This document shows positions 1 through 5,410 of a DNA stretch of 8,447 nucleotides, one piece after another. The notes beneath the pieces were generated by a model, which saw only the letters and a program-made list of their open reading frames with translations, was not told the DNA's origin and made no database searches. The translations under genes were made by a program, and so were the position numbers. The DNA is taken from positions 1 through 8,447 of the forward strand of contig USDZ01000067.1 of the NCBI GenBank assembly GCA_900553525.1, in the 5' to 3' direction. Within the stretch, counting starts at the first letter, position 1; each line of letters opens with the position of its first letter. Source of the stretch: an uncultured Oscillospiraceae bacterium (lineage in GTDB: Bacteria > Bacillota > Clostridia > Oscillospirales > Acutalibacteraceae).

Positions 1-1
1 C

Positions 2-169
2 GACACAACAGCGGTGGCGATCGAGACGGCCCTGTCCGAACTCATGAAACGGGACGACCTGTCTGAAGTCAGCCGGCGGGCGGAGGTATTTGCACGGGAA
101 GCCTTTTCTTTCGAGGATGTGCTGGAGCGTTTTCGGTCGGTTTTTGAGGTGGACAAGCCCGCCGGTTGA
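2..169 (+). CDS. C-terminal end of a probable glycosyltransferase (5' truncated)
   Basis: An open frame enters from the left edge and encodes 55 residues before TGA at 167-169. The tail contains a basic segment (SRRAEVFAREAF) followed by SFEDVLERFRSVFE. This resembles the end of GT4-family (GT-B fold) glycosyltransferases, where an aromatic residue plus a helix ending in a Tyr/Phe closes the protein. That likeness and the glycosyltransferase starting 20 nt downstream are the only grounds for the family call. The catalytic region lies outside the window, so substrate and exact family cannot be judged. The frame has no internal stop and ends just before a clear ribosome binding site, so a real gene end is likely even if the product is uncertain. 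Confidence 0.5.
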   Translation, partial: DTTAVAIETALSELMKRDDLSEVSRRAEVFAREAFSFEDVLERFRSVFEVDKPAG

Positions 170-176
170 GCGGGGG

Positions 177-183
177 AAAGGAG
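177..183 (+). promoter_or_regulatory. Ribosome binding site deciding the start of the GT2 gene
   Basis: AAAGGAG lies 6 nt before ATG at 190. This favours ATG190 over an in-frame TTG at 166 that overlaps the previous stop codon and has no such site in front of it. Confidence 0.75.
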
Positions 184-189
184 AGCCGC

Positions 190-987
190 ATGGAACTCGT
201 CAGTGTGGTCATTCCCATGTACAATGCGGAGCGGACGATCCTTCGCGCTCTGGAGAGCGTGCGGGCACAGACGTATCCCCATTGGGAGATGATCCTCATC
301 GACGACGGGTCAAAGGATAAAACCCTTGCCCTTGTACAGGACTATGTGGATCGCCATGCGCTGCCGGCGACTGTGCTGGGACGGGAAAACCGGGGTGTCT
401 CTTACACCCGCAACGAGGGGGTTCGCTTGGCCCACGGCTCTTATGTGGCTTTTCTCGATGCCGACGATGTGTGGATGCCGCAGAAGCTGGAGCATCAAAT
501 GGCTTGTCTTCGGGATACCGGCGGGCGGTTTATTTCGTGTCTGAAGACTGAGGCGACGTCTTCGCCCTCCGTCTCGGTCGTATCGCTGCGGCAGATGCTG
601 TTTCGCAACGCCGTTTTTACCAGTGGGGTGCTGGCGGAGAAAGCCCTTTTGGAAGAGCTGGGGGGATTCGACGAAACGATGCGGTATGCCGAAGATTACA
701 ACCTTTGGCTCCGGATCGCTTGCGTCGAACCGATTCGGGTGTTGGGCGAAAAGCTGATGATCTACGAGGATGATGAGGCTTGCGCCGGTAGACAGAGTCT
801 GTCTTCTAATCTCCGGGAGATGGAGCGGGGCGAACTGCAAAATTACCGGATGCTTCGCAGGGAGAAGCGGATCGGCTGGTGCTGGTATTGGGCGGCCTCC
901 TCTTTTTCGTTGCTGAAGTATGTCCGGCGGCGGCTCAAGGCCTCGCGGCGGACGCGGAATCTCCGTCGGGGGCATTCCTGCGAATAA
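190..987 (+). CDS. Family 2 glycosyltransferase (GT-A fold)
   Basis: Encodes 265 residues. The N-terminus carries the GT2 signature: VSVVIPMYNAERTI (residues 4-17), DDGSKDKT (38-45), and the metal/nucleotide-sugar binding DADD at 90-93 within YVAFLDADDVW. A likely catalytic-base region AEDYNLWLR lies at 167-175. The family transfers a sugar from a nucleotide-sugar donor to a cell-surface glycan or lipid-linked acceptor at the cytoplasmic face of the membrane. The last 40 residues are aromatic then strongly basic (WCWYW, then many Arg/Lys), which could hold the enzyme on the membrane; no full transmembrane helix is evident. The gene follows the preceding one by 20 nt in the same orientation, so they are probably one operon for surface polysaccharide assembly. 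Donor and acceptor cannot be told from sequence. The downstream hairpin at 1049-1083 probably ends the transcript. Confidence 0.9.
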   Translation: MELVSVVIPMYNAERTILRALESVRAQTYPHWEMILIDDGSKDKTLALVQDYVDRHALPATVLGRENRGVSYTRNEGVRLAHGSYVAFLDADDVWMPQKLEHQMACLRDTGGRFISCLKTEATSSPSVSVVSLRQMLFRNAVFTSGVLAEKALLEELGGFDETMRYAEDYNLWLRIACVEPIRVLGEKLMIYEDDEACAGRQSLSSNLREMERGELQNYRMLRREKRIGWCWYWAASSFSLLKYVRRRLKASRRTRNLRRGHSCE

Positions 988-1048
988 AAATCCTGTTCGC
1001 AGCGGCCATATACAAAAAGGGGCGGCGTGGGGAGAATCTTATCTGGAA

Positions 1049-1083
1049 AAAGCCGGGTCCCTGTCGCCGAGGGGCCCGGCTTT
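1049..1083 (-). terminator. Strong intrinsic terminator between convergent genes
   Basis: Two 13-nt arms (1049-1061 and 1071-1083, core GCCGGG/CCCGGC) pair completely, with one G-U wobble, around a 9-nt loop. Read on the minus strand the hairpin begins 15 nt after the TPR glycosyltransferase stop and runs into five T's (complement of 1047-1051), a proper intrinsic terminator. On the plus strand only three T's follow before GGTG, so it would work less well for the GT2 operon, though it may serve both. Confidence 0.85.
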
Positions 1084-1097
1084 GGTGCGCAGATGGG

Positions 1098-2195
1098 TTA
1101 AGACGAGGAAAGGTCCGTGGATTGCGCGGCCCGTTTTTGAAAATAGGCGCGGTTATAGGCACAGGAGGCGTCCCCCGGTTTAAAGGCTTCCGCCCGGTCG
1201 TTATAGGCAGCGGCGGTTTCCCAGGCACCGAGCCGGTCGTAACAGACGCATAATTGGATACAGGGAATATATCCGCTGCATTCCGGGCAGACGAAGGCGC
1301 CGCTGCGCGGATCGGTGCGGCGGGTGAGCGCAAGCTCATACCAGAAGATCGCCGTGGGAATCTGTCCGTGATTGAAAAAATATTGGCCCAGATCGCAACA
1401 GATCTCGGCTCGCGGCGCGTCATAGGACAAGCTGTGCAGCAGGGCCTCCAGCGCTTCACGGTCCCGTCCCAAGGCGATATGGCAGGCGGAAAGTTGCCGG
1501 CAGGCGTCGATGTTGTTTTCCACCCAGCCCTGCCCTTCTTCCAGAAAACCGCGGAAAAGCTTCGCAGCTTCTTCATAACGCTTGTGATAGTACAGCTCCC
1601 TCGCATAATAAAACTGTTCCCGGGGCGAGAAGGCGTGGCCTTTTTGCCGCAGTTTTTCGAATATCCGGAGATTCCGGTCGGGATCCCCGGGATGAAGTTT
1701 GCGGTGGGATACGGCTGCGTCGCCGTATACGATATGACCGGCCGGTTCGATCGCTTCATGGACGGCACCGGTCCAGCGGTGTTCTGGTCGGTTACGGATG
1801 AGGCGTTCCCGGTAATAAGTGAAGGTGGGGCGTTCCGCCTCGTCAAAAGCCGTGTGGTAGGGAAGCATCACGATGTCGGTGTCGCTAGGTAGGGTATGCT
1901 TGAGTTCAAGAAACCGCAAACGGTCGACGGTTTCGATGACATCGTCTGCATCGAGCCAGAGGCAATATTCCATGACGGCGTGATCGAAGGAGACATTGCG
2001 GGCGGCTGCGAAATCGTCTATCCATGCAAAGTCCAGCACCTTATCGGTATAGTGCCGGGCGATTTCTTTGGTAGCGTCGGTGGAACCGGTATCCACAATG
2101 ATGATTTCATCTACGATATCCCGTGCGCTGTCGAGGCAGCGCGCAAGGACCTCTTCTTCGTTTTTGACAATCATGCACAGGCTGATGGTACACAT
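1098..2195 (-). CDS. Glycosyltransferase family 2 with C-terminal TPR-like repeats
   Basis: Encodes 365 residues from ATG at 2193-2195. The N-terminal GT-A domain (about 1-170) shows ISLCMIVKNEE (4-14), the VDTGSTD motif (34-40), LWLDADD with the DXD-type metal site (79-85), and HRWTGAVHE (139-147). These mark the branch of GT2 enzymes often joined to TPRs, which includes the SunS-type peptide glycosyltransferases. The C-terminal half is helical, with TPR-like pairs at about 194-222, 233-258, 262-290 and 311-339 (for example YHKRYEEAAKLFRGFL and LGRDREALEALLHSL). Such repeats usually position a protein or glycan acceptor. A CPEC pair at 303-306 could bind metal, but the sequence does not show it. 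No signal peptide or TM segment is visible, so it is probably cytoplasmic. A longer reading frame reaches 2309, but the AGGAGGT site and the conserved MCTISLCM start support 2195. Acceptor unknown. Confidence 0.9.
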   Translation of the reverse strand: MCTISLCMIVKNEEEVLARCLDSARDIVDEIIIVDTGSTDATKEIARHYTDKVLDFAWIDDFAAARNVSFDHAVMEYCLWLDADDVIETVDRLRFLELKHTLPSDTDIVMLPYHTAFDEAERPTFTYYRERLIRNRPEHRWTGAVHEAIEPAGHIVYGDAAVSHRKLHPGDPDRNLRIFEKLRQKGHAFSPREQFYYARELYYHKRYEEAAKLFRGFLEEGQGWVENNIDACRQLSACHIALGRDREALEALLHSLSYDAPRAEICCDLGQYFFNHGQIPTAIFWYELALTRRTDPRSGAFVCPECSGYIPCIQLCVCYDRLGAWETAAAYNDRAEAFKPGDASCAYNRAYFQKRAAQSTDLSSS

Positions 2196-2200
2196 AGGGG

Positions 2201-2207
2201 ACCTCCT
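2201..2207 (-). promoter_or_regulatory. Consensus Shine-Dalgarno deciding the TPR glycosyltransferase start
   Basis: On the minus strand AGGAGGT sits 5 nt before ATG 2195. It is a full match to the anti-Shine-Dalgarno sequence and rules against the upstream in-frame start at 2309. Confidence 0.85.
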
Positions 2208-2224
2208 CAGATTGATCTCGTCCC

Positions 2225-2251
2225 ATTCTATGCGTGGTTCGGAAAAAGGGA
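2225..2251 (-). promoter_or_regulatory. Possible promoter of the TPR glycosyltransferase gene
   Basis: On the minus strand TAGAAT (plus 2225-2230) matches the -10 consensus at 5 of 6 positions and lies about 30 nt before the start codon, leaving a short leader with the AGGAGGT site. The region one -35 distance upstream holds only a weak TTCCCT, 16 nt from the -10. This is a candidate only. An upstream A/T-rich TATAAA on the same strand near 2339-2344 has no matching -35 either. Confidence 0.3.
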
Positions 2252-2425
2252 ACAGGTCCCACCGCACAAAACAAAAACTGCCGACGTTTCTCGTCGAATG
2301 GCGGGACATATTCTTTCTTGAAGGTAAGATGCGGATTATTTATAGCCCGCATTTCGCTTGTTTTCCGCCTCTTACATCCCTCTTTGACAGCTCCACAAAT
2401 GCCATCATACCTGGATATTTGTGTC

Positions 2426-2455
2426 TTGTCCCGGTTTTAGGGCCCGTGGTATAAT
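2426..2455 (+). promoter_or_regulatory. Sigma-A promoter of the esterase / cohesin-like operon
   Basis: A perfect TATAAT at 2450-2455 is preceded by TG at 2447-2448 (extended -10, TGnTATAAT) and by TTGTCC at 2426-2431 with an 18-nt spacer (4 of 6 matches to TTGACA). Transcription would begin near 2462, giving a leader of about 28 nt that contains the GGGGGAGG ribosome binding site. The extended -10 compensates for the moderate -35. No convincing operator was seen around it. Confidence 0.75.
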
Positions 2456-2474
2456 AAAAAATAATCCTATGTTC

Positions 2475-2482
2475 GGGGGAGG
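2475..2482 (+). promoter_or_regulatory. Ribosome binding site deciding the esterase start
   Basis: GGGGGAGG lies 7 nt before ATG 2490. An upstream in-frame GTG at 2421 lies ahead of the promoter -10 and would not be transcribed, so ATG 2490 is chosen. That start also gives a standard signal peptide. Confidence 0.8.
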
Positions 2483-2489
2483 AACCGCA

Positions 2490-4475
2490 ATGGACCGAAA
2501 AAAAGCCTTCGTTTTCTTGCTTTGTACCGCCCTTTTGCCGTCCTTTTTGCTGTTTCCTGCCGGCAGGGTCAAGGCGGCGCCCACCATTTGCCGCAGCGTG
2601 ACCATTTATGCCCCCAACATCGAAAGCGGTTCGATCAATCCGTTGGCTTCGCTTAACGCCGCCGATGAGCGCTTTCAAACCGGCGGTCCATTTACCGTGA
2701 CGGGCTATTACAAGTTTCAAAAGATTGCCGATATGCCCAAAAAGACCAACAACACCCCTGCCGCCCATGTGTTTGGCCAAAACGTTTCAGATACGAATGG
2801 TTCCTGGGTGGCGTTTTCAGGCCGGTTTTCCGCAACCGACGACTTGTCTTTTGTGGGCATCCATCTTTGGTATATGGCCGGCGAACTCTCTATGGGAGAC
2901 GTGGTCATCAAAAACGCCTCCGGCGAAGTGGTTTATTCCATGGCGGAGGATGAAAAACTCACCGTGGGCAGTAGCTGCAGCCTGGTGCGCAAAAGCATCT
3001 GGTTCTTTTACAATTTCGGAGATTACCCCGATTTTACCATCACGGTTTCGGGACCCGTCCGGCCAGCCGATCTGTTGTTTGGATCTGTGTACGAGGTCGG
3101 AAAAGACGGACTGCTTTCGGGCGTACCCTTTGGCACCACGGCGCTGATGCTCAAAAGCAATTTTCAAAATGCCGACGAAATGGAAGTCTATCGGAGCGGC
3201 CAGCGAATCGCAGACGACGCTCCGGTGGCAGGCGGCATGACCCTGGTTTACCACGAGGGGCAAAAGGATACCGTGACCTACACTCTTGCACCCTTGGTTA
3301 GCGATCCCAACAACGACGCCGTGATCGACATCCGGGACCTGTATCTGGCCAAGGAATACCTATTCGGAAGGCGGCAGGAAACCCCCGTCTCTACGCTAGA
3401 TCTGGACGGCTCCTCCTCGGTGGATGAACGGGATCTGACTGCCTTCCGAGATTGGATTTTGGGCAAGAAGACCTATCCCACCCACTCGGTTGGGGCGGAA
3501 ACCCTATTGGTTTACGCCAATCCTGTAGGGCGCATTCAAACAGTGAACGGCGCCGCCTATTTGGAACACTCGGCCTCGAATCTCACCCTGACCGGGGATT
3601 TTTCGGGCGACGTTTATTGCAACCTCTATGTGGAGGCTGCCAGTTACCCCATGGATCAACCGGGCCTTTTCGTAGAGGTGGATGGTGCCATGCAGTATTA
3701 TCCGCTGAATCCGGCGGAGGAATATAGGCGTGTGAAGGTGGCCTCTGACCTCAAACCAGGCCGGCACACCATCTCGATTTCCAAGAGCACCGACGCCAGA
3801 AACGACAGCCTCTTCCTCTATTCGATTACCTATTCCGGATATTTGGAAAAGAGTAAGGGGGCAGACCGGCGTATAGAATTTTTGGGCGATTCGATTACCG
3901 CCGGCGCCGGCGTTTATCATCAGCAAACCCAGCCCGAATGGTTTGCACGCTACGGGCTGACCGCCTCTTATTTCAGCTATGCCAACTATACCGCCGACCT
4001 TTTGGACGCCGATTATTATGCAATGGCTAACGGTGGCTGGCAACTCTGCTACACCGTAAGCCCCAGCTACACCATTCAGCGCATCTATCCTTACGCCACC
4101 ATGCGCGACACCACCGCTGCCGGCCGTTACGATTTTTCCTGGAAACCGCAGGTGGTGGTGATCAACCTGGGCACCAACGATTGGACACGCACCCAAGCCG
4201 AGATTCAGGAAAATGTGCAGGGACTTTTGACGCTGGTGCGTCAGAAGAATCCCGAAGCCGCCATTATATGGGCTTACGGCGCCATGGATGGCGACCACCC
4301 CAGCGTCGCGTGGATCCAGTCCGCTGTGGAGGCCTTTGCCCGTGGAGATAAAAACGCCTATTTTGTGCATCTGCCTGAGAACACATCGGGCTGGGCAAAT
4401 CACCCCGATGTACAGGGACAAATAGCGATCGCCGAGGTGTTGGCAGCGGAAATCCGCGCCATTATGGGCTGGTAG
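2490..4475 (+). CDS. Secreted multi-domain carbohydrate esterase: beta-sandwich, dockerin-like module, CE2-type SGNH hydrolase
   Basis: Encodes 661 residues. A signal peptide covers about 1-29 (basic MDRKK, hydrophobic core, RVKA-A cleavage). Residues 33-187 look like a carbohydrate-binding beta-sandwich (LWYMAGELSMGDVVIKNASG). Residues 193-268 form a small domain typically found just before dockerins (GVPFGTTALMLKSNF). Residues 271-325 form a type I dockerin-like pair of calcium loops: D272/N274/D276/D280/D283 and D304/D306/S308/D312/D315, each followed by a helix. Residues 335-450 fit the CE2 jelly roll. The C-terminal SGNH hydrolase has FLGDSIT with nucleophile Ser468, NGG at 514-516, GTND at 561-564 and HP with catalytic His638. 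CE2 enzymes remove acetyl groups from plant or other polysaccharides; the well-known CelE of Clostridium thermocellum also places a dockerin just before CE2. The block-V Asp usual in SGNH enzymes is not obvious (GWANHP), which fits CE2's Ser-His dyad. It probably forms an operon with the next gene, 13 nt away. Substrate is inferred. Confidence 0.85.
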   Translation: MDRKKAFVFLLCTALLPSFLLFPAGRVKAAPTICRSVTIYAPNIESGSINPLASLNAADERFQTGGPFTVTGYYKFQKIADMPKKTNNTPAAHVFGQNVSDTNGSWVAFSGRFSATDDLSFVGIHLWYMAGELSMGDVVIKNASGEVVYSMAEDEKLTVGSSCSLVRKSIWFFYNFGDYPDFTITVSGPVRPADLLFGSVYEVGKDGLLSGVPFGTTALMLKSNFQNADEMEVYRSGQRIADDAPVAGGMTLVYHEGQKDTVTYTLAPLVSDPNNDAVIDIRDLYLAKEYLFGRRQETPVSTLDLDGSSSVDERDLTAFRDWILGKKTYPTHSVGAETLLVYANPVGRIQTVNGAAYLEHSASNLTLTGDFSGDVYCNLYVEAASYPMDQPGLFVEVDGAMQYYPLNPAEEYRRVKVASDLKPGRHTISISKSTDARNDSLFLYSITYSGYLEKSKGADRRIEFLGDSITAGAGVYHQQTQPEWFARYGLTASYFSYANYTADLLDADYYAMANGGWQLCYTVSPSYTIQRIYPYATMRDTTAAGRYDFSWKPQVVVINLGTNDWTRTQAEIQENVQGLLTLVRQKNPEAAIIWAYGAMDGDHPSVAWIQSAVEAFARGDKNAYFVHLPENTSGWANHPDVQGQIAIAEVLAAEIRAIMGW

Positions 4476-4488
4476 GGAGGAGAGCAGC

Positions 4489-5220
4489 ATGAAAAGGGTT
4501 CTCGTCGTTTTGGTGATTCTTCTGTCAGCGTTCATGCGGTTTACGCCTTCCGCCGCCGCAGAAGAACCGCCTGTGCTGACGGCACGGTCCACTCTTCAGG
4601 AGAATGGAGAAGTCTCCGTTACCTTCTCCCTTGACTCGCTGCCGAATGGAAGCGGTATCTTGTATGCACAGATTGAACTTTCCCTGCAGCCGGGCGATTT
4701 TACTTTGCAGAAAGAGTCTTTTTCCTGGTTGCCGAACGATGAGGATGTTTTGGTTACGCCGCAGTGGAATGGGGACAGCCTGCTCCTGCTTCTGGAACCT
4801 GAGACGGTGTCCTTTGCCGGATTGGATGCACAGCCGTTGTTTTCGCTGCGTCTGCAAAACAACACCGGCGGAAAAACCGACCCGGTTTTCAACATTACCT
4901 GCATTTTCATTGATCAGACCGGGCAGGAAACTCTTTATACGGCAGAGATCAGCGGGATCACCGGTGAAGCGGTTTCATCCTCTGGAGATGCATCCCTCTC
5001 CGTTTCCCCGGATGCGTCCTCACCCGAAGAAGATATAAGTTTGGGAGAGGAGGGGTCCCATTCCGGTGGGGATACGGGTACGGCCATACCTGGCTGGCTC
5101 TGTCCGCTTTTGATCGTCTTGGCCTGTTGTCTTCTTGTTACGGCTGCGGCGGCCGTTTTGATTTTGCGCAAAAAGAGGCGGGCCGGTGACGGAATGAGGG
5201 AAAACCACAAAAAGTCGTAA
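4489..5220 (+). CDS. Membrane-anchored surface protein with a cohesin-like ectodomain
   Basis: Encodes 243 residues. GGAGGAG lies 6 nt before ATG 4489. A signal peptide spans about 1-24 (VLVVLVILLSAF, cleavage after SAAA). Residues 27-156 are an all-beta domain: VSVTFSLDSLPNGSGILYAQIEL, then PGDFTLQ, and a later LFSLRLQNN strand. The spacing of these strands resembles cohesins (PF00963), in which a strand pair is followed by 'PxxL' and, near the end, by a strand of the form F-x-V/L. Residues 157-200 are a Ser/Asp/Glu/Gly-rich flexible linker. A TM helix at about 203-226 is followed by RKKRR, so the domain faces outward and the tail inward. Direct coupling to the dockerin-bearing esterase suggests it is the esterase's surface receptor. 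Sequence identity to true cohesins looks low, so another Ig-like or carbohydrate-binding fold is possible. The secreted, TM-anchored topology is much surer than the cohesin call. Confidence 0.8.
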   Translation: MKRVLVVLVILLSAFMRFTPSAAAEEPPVLTARSTLQENGEVSVTFSLDSLPNGSGILYAQIELSLQPGDFTLQKESFSWLPNDEDVLVTPQWNGDSLLLLLEPETVSFAGLDAQPLFSLRLQNNTGGKTDPVFNITCIFIDQTGQETLYTAEISGITGEAVSSSGDASLSVSPDASSPEEDISLGEEGSHSGGDTGTAIPGWLCPLLIVLACCLLVTAAAAVLILRKKRRAGDGMRENHKKS

Positions 5221-5340
5221 TGCCCTTTGCCGGACGCGGTATTGTCCGCGTAGCCCTGCCGCGTACGTACGCTTCGGCGTCGCCCTCCGAGGGGCACCGT
5301 TACCCAATCGGCCGACCCGCCGATGGTTTTCAGGCATGGT
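5220..5340 (+). ncRNA. Candidate structured RNA of unassigned class
   Basis: About 120 nt directly after the cohesin-like gene's stop contain nested and serial hairpins and no reading frame. ATGCC (5220-5224) can pair with GGCAT (5333-5337) to close a multi-branch fold. Inside are ACGCGG/CCGCGT (5234-5239/5246-5251, 6-nt loop), ACGC-TTCG-GCGT (5269-5280), CCCT/AGGG (5283-5286/5290-5293) and ATCGGC/GCCGAT (5307-5312/5319-5324). The cUUCGg tetraloop occurs only if the plus strand is transcribed, which favours plus orientation. It may be a structured 3' UTR of the operon or a separate small RNA. No own promoter is clear. From memory only, the layout recalls Firmicutes structured-RNA classes such as raiA, but I could not confirm any match. 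Confidence 0.45.
5304..5330 (+). terminator. Possible weak plus-strand terminator ending the esterase operon
   Basis: Stem ATCGGC/GCCGAT (5307-5312 and 5319-5324), extended by CC/GG past one bulged A, has a 6-nt loop and is followed by TTTT at 5327-5330. It is the only GC-rich hairpin with a T-run on the plus strand after 5220. The T-run is short, and the same bases may instead belong to the larger RNA fold here. Confidence 0.35.
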
Positions 5341-5359
5341 CTCGACTACTAACTCGATG

Positions 5360-5400
5360 AAAAAAGCAGGCGGCGCATCGACCGATGCGCCGCCTGGCTT
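5360..5400 (-). terminator. Intrinsic terminator of adhE
   Basis: Arms 5368-5380 and 5383-5395 are perfect 13-nt complements (core GGCGGCGCAT), extended by AAGC/GCTT past one bulged base. On the minus strand the hairpin starts 10 nt after the adhE stop and is followed by six T's (complement of 5360-5365), a textbook intrinsic terminator. On the plus strand there is no T-run after it, so it is not expected to end the opposing operon efficiently. Confidence 0.9.
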
Positions 5401-5410
5401 ATGAGAAGAA

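Noticed and set aside
166..189. TTG start for the GT2 gene overlapping the previous stop codon
   Set aside because: It would add eight unconserved residues; ATG 190 has a proper ribosome binding site and begins directly at the conserved family motif.
1254..1892. Plus-strand frame opposite the TPR glycosyltransferase
   Set aside because: Antisense to a well-supported gene, with no motif.
2196..2309. N-terminal extension of the TPR glycosyltransferase
   Set aside because: The added 38 residues are unlike the family, and AGGAGGT directly precedes ATG 2195.
2384..2412. Perfect TTGACA at 2384-2389 as a promoter for the esterase
   Set aside because: No acceptable -10 box at 16-18 nt; the extended TATAAT at 2450 is far better.
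2421..2489. GTG start 23 codons upstream for the esterase
   Set aside because: It lies upstream of the -10 box and would destroy the signal peptide.
3504..4592. 362-codon minus-strand frame opposite the esterase
   Set aside because: Antisense shadow of the SGNH domain, with no recognisable protein features.
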